Assembly (NCBI RefSeq): GCF_013114595.1
Contig: NZ_VTXE01000034.1
Span: 1-50,883, forward strand
From: Vibrio sp. 99-8-1
Lineage (GTDB): Bacteria; Pseudomonadota; Gammaproteobacteria; Enterobacterales; Vibrionaceae
Direction: 5' to 3'
DNA length: 50,883 bases
The notes beneath the pieces were generated by a model. It ran no database searches. It had not been told where the DNA came from and saw only the letters and a list, made by a program, of their open reading frames with translations. Positions within the stretch are counted from its first letter, which is position 1, and the number at the start of each line of letters is the position of its first letter. This document shows positions 34,710-43,750 of the stretch, piece after piece. The position numbers and the translations under genes are program-made.

Positions 34710-35066
34710 TTGAGTACGTACGCGTTCAATCGGGAGTTACGTTTGTTAACTCCCGAGCATTATCAAAAAGTATTTAAGAAAGCACACAGTGCTGGCTCTC
34801 CCCATTTCACTATCATTGCCCGTAATAATTCTCTTTCACACCCTAGACTAGGCTTAGCTGTTCCAAAAAAACAGATTAAAACTGCTGTAGGTCGCAATCG
34901 CTTTAAACGCTTAGCTCGCCAAAGCTTTAGAATGAAACAACACGATTTGCCACAAAAAGATTTTGTTGTTATTGCAAAAAAGAGCGCTCAAGACTTAAGC
35001 AATGAAGAAATATTAAAATTATTTGATAAATTATGGCATCGCCTTTCTCGCCCTTATCGTGGTTAG
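34710..35066 (+). CDS. rnpA: Ribonuclease P protein component
   Basis: The protein cofactor of RNase P, which assists the RNA subunit in 5' maturation of tRNA. The 118-residue basic protein contains the RNR signature VGRNRFKRLARQSFR, and the N-terminus has YAFNRELRLLTPEHY as in other vibrios. The start codon is TTG, a rare start that fits the low expression of RnpA relative to L34. It overlaps yidD by 34 bases. Confidence 0.96.
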   Translation: MSTYAFNRELRLLTPEHYQKVFKKAHSAGSPHFTIIARNNSLSHPRLGLAVPKKQIKTAVGRNRFKRLARQSFRMKQHDLPQKDFVVIAKKSAQDLSNEEILKLFDKLWHRLSRPYRG

Positions 35067-35290
35067 CTATAGGATTGATTTATATATATAAGTTGGTGAT
35101 AAGCCCGCTTATAGGTCCTCGCTGCCGCTTTACTCCTACCTGCTCAACCTATGCTTTAGAAGCAATAAAAATGCACGGTTTTGTAAAAGGGTGTTGGTTA
35201 TCTGGCAAACGTCTATTAAAATGCCATCCTTTGAATGAAGGGGGTTTTGACCCCGTTCCACCAATCCAAGACAAAGACAGAGATAAATAA
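35033..35290 (+). CDS. yidD: Membrane protein insertion efficiency factor YidD
   Basis: A small peripheral membrane protein (85 residues) that assists YidC-dependent insertion. It has the family motif YKLVISPLIGPRCRFTPTCSTYALEAI and KRLLKCHPLNEGGFDPVP. The N-terminal amphipathic or hydrophobic helix sits at 5-25. It begins within rnpA and ends two bases before yidC, so all are in one operon. Confidence 0.96.
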   Translation: MASPFSPLSWLAIGLIYIYKLVISPLIGPRCRFTPTCSTYALEAIKMHGFVKGCWLSGKRLLKCHPLNEGGFDPVPPIQDKDRDK

Positions 35291-35292
35291 CG

Positions 35293-36912
35293 ATGGACTC
35301 ACAACGTAATATCCTGCTCCTTGCACTGGTTTTGGTTTCTTTTTTACTGTATCAACAGTGGAATATTGAAAAGAATCCAGCACCACAGCAAGTAGTACAG
35401 GCACAAAATGGCAGCACTCTACCTGCACCATCTACTGCTAATGAACTTGACCCAGCGCCTGCGCAGCAAGCTTCTGCCAAACTGATCAAAGTGACAACAG
35501 ACGTATTAAATCTGTCTATTGATACCATTGGTGGTGATATAACATCAGCAGACCTTGTTCAGTACTCTGACGAGCTTGACTCTGCAGACCCATTCCAAAT
35601 TCTAAAAAACCAACCTGGGCATGTTTATATTGCACAAAGTGGTTTAATTGGACCTCAAGGTATCGATTTAAGCAGCACAAGTCGTCCTAGTTATAGCGTT
35701 TCATCAGATGCATTCACATTAGCTGAAGGCCAAGATGAGTTACGTATCCCTATGACTTATTCTGCCAATGGCATTGAATACATCAAAACGTTTGTTTTTA
35801 AACGTGGTCAGTACGACATTGATGTGGAATATACCGTTAATAACCAATCTGGTAGCAACGCGACTGTAGGTATGTATTCTCACCTACGTCAAAATGTTAT
35901 GGACGCTGGTGGTAGCTTAACTATGCCAACATACCGTGGTGGAGCATATTCAACTCAAGATGTACGTTATAAAAAGTACAGCTTTGAAGATATGCAAGAT
36001 CGCAATCTCTCGTTGAATCTTACTGACGGACAAGGTTGGGTTGGCATGCTGCAACACTACTTTGCATCTGCATGGATTCCTCGTGAAGCACCAGGTTCAA
36101 CTATTTATACTCGCGTGATTGGTAACCTAGCCGATATCGGTGTGCGTATGCCAAATAAAACCGTGGCTACCGGTGACCAAGCGGCGTTTAAAGCAACGCT
36201 TTGGGTTGGTCCAAAACTACAGAACGAAATGGCAGCTGTCGCTCCAAACCTTGATCTAGTAGTAGATTACGGTTGGTTATGGTTTATTGCTAAGCCATTG
36301 CACTGGTTACTCTCTATGATTCAGGGCGTAGTGGTGAACTGGGGTCTTTCTATTATTATCCTTACGTTTATTGTTCGTGGTGCTATGTACCCACTAACAA
36401 AAGCGCAATATACCTCTATGGCAAAAATGCGTATGTTGCAGCCTAAACTGGCAGCGATGCGTGAGCGAATCGGTGATGATCGCCAGCGTATGAGCCAAGA
36501 AATGATGGAGCTGTATAAGAAAGAGAAAGTAAACCCATTAGGTGGTTGTTTACCTATCTTCCTACAGATGCCTATTTTCATTGCCCTATATTGGTCATTA
36601 ATGGAATCTGTTGAACTGCGTCACTCACCATTCTTTGGATGGATCACTGACCTTTCCGCTCAAGACCCATACTACATTCTGCCTCTATTAATGGGTGCAA
36701 GTATGTTTATGATTCAGAAAATGAGCCCAACAACAGTGTCAGATCCAATGCAGCAGAAGATCATGACGTTTATGCCGATCATGTTCACTGGTTTCTTCCT
36801 GTTCTTCCCATCCGGTCTAGTTCTTTACTGGTTGGTATCGAATATTGTTACTCTGATCCAGCAAACCCTAATTTATAGGAATCTGGAGAAGAAAGGCTTA
36901 CATTCGAAGTAG
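35293..36912 (+). CDS. yidC: Membrane protein insertase YidC
   Basis: The Oxa1-family insertase that inserts and folds inner-membrane proteins, alone or with SecYEG. The N-terminal signal-anchor helix (ILLLALVLVSFLLY) is followed by a large periplasmic beta domain (about 60-330) and five conserved C-terminal helices beginning near residue 340. Family motifs include YPLTKAQYTSMAKMR and NPLGGCLPIFLQMPIFIALYW. The 539 residues compare with 548 in E. coli. Its terminator (36933) is almost identical to the one after atpC. Confidence 0.97.
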   Translation: MDSQRNILLLALVLVSFLLYQQWNIEKNPAPQQVVQAQNGSTLPAPSTANELDPAPAQQASAKLIKVTTDVLNLSIDTIGGDITSADLVQYSDELDSADPFQILKNQPGHVYIAQSGLIGPQGIDLSSTSRPSYSVSSDAFTLAEGQDELRIPMTYSANGIEYIKTFVFKRGQYDIDVEYTVNNQSGSNATVGMYSHLRQNVMDAGGSLTMPTYRGGAYSTQDVRYKKYSFEDMQDRNLSLNLTDGQGWVGMLQHYFASAWIPREAPGSTIYTRVIGNLADIGVRMPNKTVATGDQAAFKATLWVGPKLQNEMAAVAPNLDLVVDYGWLWFIAKPLHWLLSMIQGVVVNWGLSIIILTFIVRGAMYPLTKAQYTSMAKMRMLQPKLAAMRERIGDDRQRMSQEMMELYKKEKVNPLGGCLPIFLQMPIFIALYWSLMESVELRHSPFFGWITDLSAQDPYYILPLLMGASMFMIQKMSPTTVSDPMQQKIMTFMPIMFTGFFLFFPSGLVLYWLVSNIVTLIQQTLIYRNLEKKGLHSK

Positions 36913-36932
36913 CACAGAATTAAAGATAAAAG

Positions 36933-36959
36933 AAAGGCGGCCAAAAGGTCGCCTTTTTT
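36933..36959 (+). terminator. Terminator after yidC
   Basis: AAAGGCGGCC pairs with GGTCGCCTTT (one G-U) around AAAA and is followed by six T in all. Stem arms are identical to those of the atpC terminator. Confidence 0.9.
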
Positions 36960-37016
36960 GTTTTGGCTGATTACAATTCAGGTAATTTTCTACTCTATAG
37001 CCTAATAGGTAAAAAC

Positions 37017-38378
37017 ATGTCTACAGACACTATTGTTGCTCAAGCTACCGCTCCCGGACGAGGAGGCGTTGGCATTATAAGAGTATCTGGCCCAAAAGCA
37101 GCACAAGTGGCATTAGAAGTAACAGGGAAAACCCTTAAAGCACGCTATGCTGAGTATTTGCCCTTTAAATCAGAAGATGGCAGCGAGCTAGATCAAGGCA
37201 TTGCACTCTATTTTCCAAATCCACACTCTTTTACCGGCGAAGATGTCGTAGAATTTCAGGGACATGGCGGCCCTGTTGTGATGGATATGCTAATAAAGCG
37301 GATTTTAACCATTAGTGGTGTCCGTTCTGCACGTCCCGGAGAGTTCTCAGAAAGAGCCTTTTTAAATGACAAAATGGATCTTACTCAAGCGGAAGCAATA
37401 GCCGATCTTATTGATGCCAGTTCTGAAGAAGCCGCAAAATCTGCCCTACACTCTCTACAAGGTCAATTTTCCAATAAAATTAACCAGCTAGTAGATTCGC
37501 TAATTCACTTACGAATATATGTTGAAGCCGCCATCGATTTTCCAGAAGAGGAAATCGATTTTCTTGCGGATGGAAAAGTAAGTACCGATCTACAGACAAT
37601 AATTGATAACCTTGATGCGGTTCGACAGCAAGCGAGTCAAGGGGCCATTATGCGCGAAGGGATGAAAGTCGTTATCGCTGGCAGACCTAATGCGGGAAAA
37701 TCAAGCTTGTTAAATGCGTTATCAGGCAAGGACTCAGCCATTGTCACAGATATAGCGGGTACAACTAGGGATGTACTACGAGAGCATATCCATATTGATG
37801 GTATGCCATTACATATCATTGATACAGCCGGGCTTAGAGAGGCGTTAGATGAAGTTGAGAAAATTGGTATAGATAGAGCATGGGAAGAGATCGCTCAAGC
37901 AGACCGTGTATTATTTATGGTTGATGGAACAACGACAGATGCCACGGATCCTAAAGACATTTGGCCCGACTTTATCGATAATTTGCCTGAAAATATCGGT
38001 ATGACGGTGATCCGAAACAAGGTAGATAAAACCAAAGAAGATCTGGGCATTTGCCATGTTAACGATCCAACACTTATCAAGTTATCCGCTAAAACAGGTG
38101 ATGGCGTTGATGCTCTGCGTGCCCATTTAAAAGAGTGCATGGGCTTTTCTGGCGAAAGCGAAGGCAGCTTTATGGCAAGACGACGACACCTTGACTCTCT
38201 AGAACGAGCCAGCGAGCACCTATTAATAGGCCAGCAACAACTTGAAGGTTATATGGCTGGAGAAATATTGGCAGAAGAGCTAAGAATTACACAGCAACAC
38301 TTAAACGAGATAACGGGAGAATTTAGTTCTGACGATCTTTTAGGGCGTATATTCTCTTCTTTTTGTATAGGAAAATAG
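37017..38378 (+). CDS. mnmE: tRNA modification GTPase MnmE
   Basis: A GTPase that with MnmG installs cmnm5U at tRNA wobble position 34. The N-terminal folate-binding domain begins MSTDTIVAQATAPGRGGVG. The G domain has G1 GRPNAGKS (222-229), DTAGLRE, and NKVDK. The C-terminal FCIGK (449-453) holds the catalytic cysteine. I chose ATG 37017 (453 residues, E. coli 454); the frame is open further upstream but that part lies in the yidC terminator flank. A distinct transcription unit is likely. Confidence 0.97.
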   Translation: MSTDTIVAQATAPGRGGVGIIRVSGPKAAQVALEVTGKTLKARYAEYLPFKSEDGSELDQGIALYFPNPHSFTGEDVVEFQGHGGPVVMDMLIKRILTISGVRSARPGEFSERAFLNDKMDLTQAEAIADLIDASSEEAAKSALHSLQGQFSNKINQLVDSLIHLRIYVEAAIDFPEEEIDFLADGKVSTDLQTIIDNLDAVRQQASQGAIMREGMKVVIAGRPNAGKSSLLNALSGKDSAIVTDIAGTTRDVLREHIHIDGMPLHIIDTAGLREALDEVEKIGIDRAWEEIAQADRVLFMVDGTTTDATDPKDIWPDFIDNLPENIGMTVIRNKVDKTKEDLGICHVNDPTLIKLSAKTGDGVDALRAHLKECMGFSGESEGSFMARRRHLDSLERASEHLLIGQQQLEGYMAGEILAEELRITQQHLNEITGEFSSDDLLGRIFSSFCIGK

Positions 38379-38421
38379 GGCTAACAATGACTCTTTTCCC
38401 TATTAGTTAATAGGACCTTTT

Positions 38422-38859
38422 ATGATTCAAATTATAACTGGCAGTACCTTAGGAGGCGCAGAATATGTTGGCGACCACCTAAGTGAAATGCTAGAAAAAC
38501 AAGGCTTAGCGTCGGTTATCCATAATAATCCTAACTTTGATGACATTGATAATAGCGGTATCTGGTTAGTGATTACTTCTACCCATGGAGCAGGCGAGTA
38601 TCCTGAAAATATACGACCATGGATTCAACAGTTACAAGAGACACCACCAAAAATGGATCAAGTCAAATATGCGATCATAGCCATTGGAGACTCCAGTTAT
38701 GATACTTTTTGTGCTGCGGGTAAACACGCATATGATCTATTAAAAGATATAGGTGCTACGCCACTCACTGACTGTTTTACCATTGATGTACTAGCAGAAC
38801 CGATACCTGAAGACCCCGCAGAAAAATGGTTAACGGAAAACCTAAAAAGTTTCCAATAA
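38422..38859 (+). CDS. mioC: Flavodoxin-like protein MioC
   Basis: A short-chain flavodoxin with the FMN phosphate loop ITGSTLGGAEYVGDH and the later TSTHGAGEYPENIRP. It is linked in E. coli to biotin synthase activity. The 145 residues equal E. coli MioC. It borders oriC. In E. coli transcription of mioC enters oriC and affects initiation; here it is directed toward the origin also, but a strong terminator intervenes. Confidence 0.95.
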   Translation: MIQIITGSTLGGAEYVGDHLSEMLEKQGLASVIHNNPNFDDIDNSGIWLVITSTHGAGEYPENIRPWIQQLQETPPKMDQVKYAIIAIGDSSYDTFCAAGKHAYDLLKDIGATPLTDCFTIDVLAEPIPEDPAEKWLTENLKSFQ

Positions 38860-38866
38860 CATACTT

Positions 38867-38899
38867 AAAGGGTTACGTTTATCGTAACCCTTTATTTTA
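38867..38899 (+). terminator. Terminator of mioC before oriC
   Basis: AAAGGGTTACG (38867-38877) and CGTAACCCTTT (38883-38893) form a perfect 11-bp stem around TTTAT, followed by ATTTTAT. It should insulate oriC from mioC transcription. Confidence 0.85.
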
Positions 38900-38936
38900 T
38901 AAGCACTTTTTAACATCAATCTCATTTAATCTACAG

Positions 38937-39209
38937 TTATTCACGTTTTAATCAACCAAGTTATACCTAATGTGTATAAAATGATGTTATCCAGTGATCA
39001 ACCTATAGTTATCCCAATAATAACTTTCCTTAGATCCAAGCCTTGTGGATAACTAGCCATTTTGATCCCAGCTAATCCTCTGTTAGATCATAGTAAGATC
39101 ACAGTAATTGATCGTTTCAATGATATTGATCTTATTGATCATTTTCCCCTTATCCACATGATCGTGCCTCTCTAATAATAGATCTAATAAAAGATCTCTA
39201 TATAAGATC
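38937..39209. other. oriC: Chromosomal replication origin oriC
   Basis: This region lies between mioC and mnmG, the standard gammaproteobacterial origin position. DnaA boxes: TTATCCACA at 39150-39158 (plus strand) and at 39044-39052 (minus strand), TTATACACA at 38971-38979 (minus strand). Weaker boxes are TTATTCACG (38937), TTATCCAGT (38988) and TTATCCCAA (39009). Twelve GATC sites lie in 38996-39209 for Dam methylation and SeqA. The three AT-rich 13-mers occupy the mnmG side, as in E. coli. Confidence 0.95.
39172..39209 (-). other. DNA unwinding element: three 13-mers
   Basis: On the minus strand three contiguous 13-base units begin with GATCT: GATCTTATATAGA, GATCTTTTATTAG and GATCTATTATTAG. 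They fit the E. coli GATCTNTTNTTTT pattern. They are next to the strongest DnaA box (39150-39158), which corresponds to R1. Confidence 0.9.
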
Positions 39210-39337
39210 TTATATATATTAAGCTTTTAGCTTTACGTTAAAAATTGGTGAAATCCATTTTCAGCAAAGGACAAAGAAGGTAGAATAGCGCTCCTTTTTT
39301 ATTTTCCTCAAATAGCTTGTTTACCTAAGGTCGCTCC

Positions 39338-41230
39338 ATGCTTTATCACGAAAAATTTGATGTCATTGTTATCGGTGGTGGTCACGCTGGTACAGAAGCA
39401 GCACTTGCGTCAGCAAGAACAGGTCAAAAGACCTTATTGCTCACTCATAACATTGATACATTAGGACAGATGTCTTGTAACCCCGCGATTGGCGGAATAG
39501 GTAAAGGGCATTTAGTCAAAGAAGTGGATGCATTGGGTGGTGCAATGGCCCAAGCCATTGACAAAGCAGGTATTCAATTTAGAACGTTGAATGCTTCCAA
39601 AGGACCAGCCGTTCGAGCAACACGAGCTCAAGCAGATCGATTATTATATAAATCGGCTATTCGTCAGCTATTGGAAAATACTGACAATTTAACGCTATTC
39701 CAACAATCTGCCGACGATCTTATTGTTGAACATGATCAAGTGGTGGGTGTTATTACCCAAATGGGCCTCAAATTCCACGCGAGAGCCGTTGTATTAACGG
39801 TAGGAACCTTCCTTGGTGGAAAGATCCATATAGGAATGGAAAGTTCGTCAGGAGGCCGCGCAGGCGATCCTCCTTCTATCGCGCTTGCGAATAGATTGCG
39901 TGAATTACCACTTAGAGTCGATCGTTTAAAAACAGGAACGCCACCAAGAATTGATGCAAATAGCGTCGATTTTTCGCAGCTAGAAGTTCAACATGGTGAT
40001 GATCCTACTCCGGTATTCTCGTTTTTAGGTCAACGTAGTGATCACCCAAAACAGATCCCTTGTTATATTACTCATACCAATGAGAAAACTCATGATGTTA
40101 TTCGGGCCAATTTAGATCGAAGCCCTATGTATGCAGGGGTAATTGAAGGTATAGGTCCTCGATATTGCCCATCGATTGAAGATAAAGTGATGCGTTTTGC
40201 GGATAAGAACAGCCATCAGATCTTTATTGAACCTGAAGGGTTAACCTCGACAGAACTTTATCCTAATGGCATATCAACAAGTTTGCCTTTTGATGTTCAG
40301 GTTAAAATTGTCCAGTCAATGAAAGGGCTAGAAAATGCTCACATTATGAGACCAGGATACGCCATAGAGTACGATTTCTTCGATCCACGAGATCTTAAAA
40401 AGAGCTATGAGAGTAAGTTTATTCAAGGTCTGTTTTTTGCTGGACAGATAAATGGCACCACAGGATATGAAGAAGCAGCTGCTCAAGGACTAATGGCTGG
40501 TCTTAATGCCAGTTTGTATAGCCAAGAAAAAGAGAGCTGGAGCCCTCGTCGAGATCAAGCTTATATGGGGGTTCTTATTGATGATTTATCAACAATGGGA
40601 ACCAAAGAACCGTATCGTATGTTCACCTCCAGAGCAGAGTATCGTCTGCTACTTAGAGAAGATAATGCTGATTTGCGATTAACTGAAAAAGGCCGAGAGC
40701 TTGGCTTAGTGGATGATCTACGTTGGGCGCGTTTTAATGAAAAAGTAAACAATATTGAGCTTGAGCGTCAACGTCTAAAAGATACTTGGATGAATCCGAA
40801 GTCAGAAGGCATTGAAAAACTAAATGCTGTACTTAAAAGCCCTATGTCACGAGAAGCAAGTGGTGAAGATCTACTGCGAAGACCCGAGATGACTTATCAA
40901 CAACTGACTACGTTAAATGCTTTCGCACCTGCTATTGAGGATCAACAAGCGGCAGAACAAGTTGAAATACAAGTTAAATATGAAGGGTATATTCAGCGTC
41001 AAAAAGATGAGATAGAAAAATCATTAAGACATGAAAACACCAAACTTCCAGTCACGTTAGATTATTCTCAGGTTCAAGGCTTATCTAACGAAGTTGTCGC
41101 CAAGTTAAGTGAAGCTAAACCTGAATCCATTGGTGTCGCATCTAGAATTTCCGGTATCACACCTGCTGCTATCTCTATTTTGCTGGTTTATTTGAAAAAA
41201 CAGGGCATGTTGAAAAAGGGAGATGAATAA
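39338..41230 (+). CDS. mnmG: tRNA uridine-5-carboxymethylaminomethyl modification enzyme MnmG
   Basis: The FAD-dependent partner of MnmE in modifying wobble uridine (older name gidA). The dinucleotide-binding motif GGGHAGTEAALASARTG is at residues 13-29. Family stretches GQMSCNPAIGGIGKGHLVKE and RLKTGTPPRID follow. The 630 residues compare with 629 in E. coli. It starts 128 bases after the oriC 13-mers. rsmG begins immediately after its stop. Confidence 0.98.
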   Translation: MLYHEKFDVIVIGGGHAGTEAALASARTGQKTLLLTHNIDTLGQMSCNPAIGGIGKGHLVKEVDALGGAMAQAIDKAGIQFRTLNASKGPAVRATRAQADRLLYKSAIRQLLENTDNLTLFQQSADDLIVEHDQVVGVITQMGLKFHARAVVLTVGTFLGGKIHIGMESSSGGRAGDPPSIALANRLRELPLRVDRLKTGTPPRIDANSVDFSQLEVQHGDDPTPVFSFLGQRSDHPKQIPCYITHTNEKTHDVIRANLDRSPMYAGVIEGIGPRYCPSIEDKVMRFADKNSHQIFIEPEGLTSTELYPNGISTSLPFDVQVKIVQSMKGLENAHIMRPGYAIEYDFFDPRDLKKSYESKFIQGLFFAGQINGTTGYEEAAAQGLMAGLNASLYSQEKESWSPRRDQAYMGVLIDDLSTMGTKEPYRMFTSRAEYRLLLREDNADLRLTEKGRELGLVDDLRWARFNEKVNNIELERQRLKDTWMNPKSEGIEKLNAVLKSPMSREASGEDLLRRPEMTYQQLTTLNAFAPAIEDQQAAEQVEIQVKYEGYIQRQKDEIEKSLRHENTKLPVTLDYSQVQGLSNEVVAKLSEAKPESIGVASRISGITPAAISILLVYLKKQGMLKKGDE

Positions 41231-41866
41231 GTGGATTCACTCAATCAAAAACTGACTTCACTGATCCAACAGACGGAGCTCACCCCTAGCCAAAAACAGT
41301 GTGAGCAGTTGGTAGGTTATGTGCAAATGTTGGATAAGTGGAATAAAGCGTACAACCTGACATCGGTTCGTAATCCAATGGATATGCTTGTTAAACATAT
41401 TATGGATAGTATTGTTGTAAGTCCTCACTTACGCGGAGAACGATTTATTGATGTCGGTACAGGGCCGGGGCTTCCTGGAATTCCCTTAGCGATAATGAAT
41501 CCGGATAAACAGTTTTATTTGCTGGATAGTCTAGGTAAAAGAATTCGTTTTATTAAGCAAGTGATACACGAACTTGGAATAGAAAACGTGACAACGGTGC
41601 AAAGTCGAGTAGAAGAGTTTCAGCCAGATGAAAAATTTGATGTGGTGCTAAGTCGTGCATTTGCGTCGATGACAGATATGGTGGAATGGTGTCATCATTT
41701 ACCAAAACGAGATGTAGGTTGTTTTTTTGCACTTAAAGGTCAACTCGCAGATGATGAATTAACACTGCTACCAAAGTGGTGTAATGTGATCGAAATCAAA
41801 GCTTTGAAAGTTCCTGAGCTAGAAGGTGAACGACATCTTGTAGTCTTAGCTAATCGAGAAAAATAG
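41231..41866 (+). CDS. rsmG: 16S rRNA (guanine-527-N7) methyltransferase RsmG
   Basis: SAM-dependent methyltransferase acting on G527 of 16S rRNA; its loss gives low-level streptomycin resistance. The SAM-binding motif is DVGTGPGLPGIPLAI, and KWNKAYNLTSVR is the conserved N-terminal segment. The 211 residues compare with 207 in E. coli. The start codon is GTG, directly abutting the mnmG TAA, so it probably relies on coupled translation. Confidence 0.96.
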   Translation: MDSLNQKLTSLIQQTELTPSQKQCEQLVGYVQMLDKWNKAYNLTSVRNPMDMLVKHIMDSIVVSPHLRGERFIDVGTGPGLPGIPLAIMNPDKQFYLLDSLGKRIRFIKQVIHELGIENVTTVQSRVEEFQPDEKFDVVLSRAFASMTDMVEWCHHLPKRDVGCFFALKGQLADDELTLLPKWCNVIEIKALKVPELEGERHLVVLANREK

Positions 41867-41876
41867 AGAGGTTACT

Positions 41877-42650
41877 GTGGGAAGAATTATAGCTATAGCC
41901 AACCAGAAGGGTGGCGTCGGAAAGACGACAACATGCATTAATTTAGCAGCGTCTATGGCCGCAACCAAACGCAAAGTATTGGTTATCGATCTTGACCCAC
42001 AAGGTAACGCTACTATGGCTAGCGGGGTAGATAAGTACCAAGTTGATGCCACGGCTTATGACCTTCTTGTTGAAGATACCCCTTTTGAAGAAGTGGTGTG
42101 TACTACGACAAGTGGTGGATACGATTTAATCGCTGCCAATGGTGATGTGACGGCTGCAGAAATCAAATTAATGGAAGTGTTTGCCCGTGAAGTTAGGTTA
42201 AAAAATGCACTAGCTTTAATTCGCGATAACTATGATTTCATCTTTATAGATTGTCCACCTTCACTAAACCTACTTACAATCAACGCCATGGCAGCAGCTG
42301 ACTCTGTGTTAGTTCCTATGCAGTGTGAGTATTTTGCACTAGAAGGTTTAACGGCATTGATGGATACCATCAGTAAGTTAGCCGCTGTTGTAAATGAAAA
42401 CTTAAAAATAGAAGGTTTATTACGAACCATGTTTGATCCGAGAAACCGTTTGTCTAACGAAGTTTCTGATCAACTTAAGAAACATTTTGGTGGTAAAGTA
42501 TACCGTACTGTTATTCCTCGTAATGTTCGATTAGCAGAAGCGCCTAGTCATGGTCGACCGGCCATGTATTACGATAAGCATTCAGCAGGTGCAAAAGCAT
42601 ATTTGGCGTTAGCTGGGGAAATTCTTCGACGCGAAGAAGTCCCTGCATAA
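41877..42650 (+). CDS. parA: Chromosome partition ATPase ParA (Soj)
   Basis: A deviant Walker-type ATPase that forms a gradient pulling ParB-parS complexes to separate origins. The deviant Walker A KGGVGKTT sits at residues 11-18, followed by DLDPQGNATMASG and FIDCPPSLNLLTINAMAAAD. The 257 residues are typical of chromosomal ParA/Soj. The start is GTG with GAGAGG upstream. It lies with parB downstream of rsmG near oriC, as in many proteobacteria, and corresponds to the chromosome I system of Vibrio. Confidence 0.96.
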   Translation: MGRIIAIANQKGGVGKTTTCINLAASMAATKRKVLVIDLDPQGNATMASGVDKYQVDATAYDLLVEDTPFEEVVCTTTSGGYDLIAANGDVTAAEIKLMEVFAREVRLKNALALIRDNYDFIFIDCPPSLNLLTINAMAAADSVLVPMQCEYFALEGLTALMDTISKLAAVVNENLKIEGLLRTMFDPRNRLSNEVSDQLKKHFGGKVYRTVIPRNVRLAEAPSHGRPAMYYDKHSAGAKAYLALAGEILRREEVPA

Positions 42651-42679
42651 GTTTTTAAGGAATAGAGGAATATACCTAA

Positions 42680-43558
42680 ATGTCTAAACGTGGTTTAGGA
42701 AAAGGCTTAGATGCCCTATTGGCAACCAGCTCTCTTGCAAGAGAAAAACAGCAGGTTGCGGATGAGAGCCAGTCAATTTCGGCTGAGGGTAATTTAGCTG
42801 AGCTGGCGATCTCAAATTTACAACCTGGTGTCTATCAACCACGTAAAGAGATGTCGAAAGAGGCGCTAGAAGAGCTGGCTGCTTCAATTCAATCGCAAGG
42901 AATTATTCAACCTATTGTGGTTCGACAACTGCAAGATAATCGCTATGAGATTATTGCGGGTGAGAGACGCTGGCGAGCAGCAAAACAGGCGGGCTTAAAA
43001 AAGGTTCCGTGTGTTATAAAAAATGTAGAAGATAGAGCCGCCATTGCCATGGCGCTTATCGAAAACATTCAGCGAGAAGATCTAAATGTCATCGAAGAAG
43101 CTCAAGCGTTAGAGCGTCTTCAAGATGAGTTTGAACTGACGCATCAACAAGTCGCTGAAGTCATCGGTAAATCGAGAACAACAGTGACTAACTTGCTGAG
43201 ACTCAATCAGCTTGATAGTGATGTTAAACAGCTGGTAGAACAAAAAAAATTAGAAATGGGGCACGCTCGTGCTCTGTTGGTTTTGGAAAGTGGTGATCAA
43301 ACAGACGTTGCACAGGTTATTTCTGAAAAACAGATGACCGTACGTCAGGCTGAGCAGTATGTTAAGAAGTATTTAGCTCCTAAGCCGGTAGAAGCATCTG
43401 TCGATGAGGAAGCGATTGAGATTTCAGAGCGATTAACTCACTCTTTAGGCTCTAATGTTGCTTTGATTCGTTCTGCAAATGGAAAGTCAAAATTGACAAT
43501 TACATTTGATGAACCTCACAAATTAGAGCAATTAATAAAATTGCTCGACAGTGAGTGA
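42680..43558 (+). CDS. parB: Chromosome partition protein ParB (Spo0J)
   Basis: A CTP-dependent DNA-sliding clamp that loads at parS. The N-terminal basic MSKRGLGKGLDALLA and the CTP-binding domain with GERRWRAAK and ENIQREDLNVIEEA are present. The HTH comes next (HQQVAEVIGKSRTTVTNLLRL), then a C-terminal dimerisation domain. The 292 residues are normal. No perfect parS was seen in the window; a one-mismatch site lies in recF. Confidence 0.96.
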   Translation: MSKRGLGKGLDALLATSSLAREKQQVADESQSISAEGNLAELAISNLQPGVYQPRKEMSKEALEELAASIQSQGIIQPIVVRQLQDNRYEIIAGERRWRAAKQAGLKKVPCVIKNVEDRAAIAMALIENIQREDLNVIEEAQALERLQDEFELTHQQVAEVIGKSRTTVTNLLRLNQLDSDVKQLVEQKKLEMGHARALLVLESGDQTDVAQVISEKQMTVRQAEQYVKKYLAPKPVEASVDEEAIEISERLTHSLGSNVALIRSANGKSKLTITFDEPHKLEQLIKLLDSE

Positions 43559-43584
43559 TCATCTTCACCAAAATATGAATTGTT

Positions 43585-43598
43585 ACAAGAATTCTTGT
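43585..43598. repeat. Perfect 14-base palindrome after parB
   Basis: ACAAGAATTCTTGT is self-complementary, located 27 bases after the parB stop. It lacks a T tract; it could be an operator or a weak processing hairpin. Confidence 0.4.
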
Positions 43599-43629
43599 GA
43601 AAGTTGTAGGTTTGTAAACAAAAACGTTA

Positions 43630-43675
43630 ATTAATGCTGCATTTGTATTGCATTAATAGTTACTGACCGTATAAT
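43630..43675 (+). promoter_or_regulatory. atp operon promoter with inverted repeat
   Basis: TTGCAT (43648-43653), a 16-base spacer and a perfect TATAAT (43670-43675) precede atpI by 75 bases. ATTAATGC (43630-43637) and GCATTAAT (43650-43657) form an 8-bp inverted repeat covering the -35 element, a candidate operator. Confidence 0.65.
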
Positions 43676-43750
43676 TTTCGCCGTTTTTCCAAGCACAGTG
43701 ATGTGGACGTATATAGTACGCCGTTGGAATTAATATAGAGGTATGAATAC

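Noticed and set aside
36963..37016. N-terminal extension of mnmE from 36963
   Set aside because: Overlaps the terminator flank, lacks a ribosome site and does not match the MnmE N-terminus, which begins at 37017.
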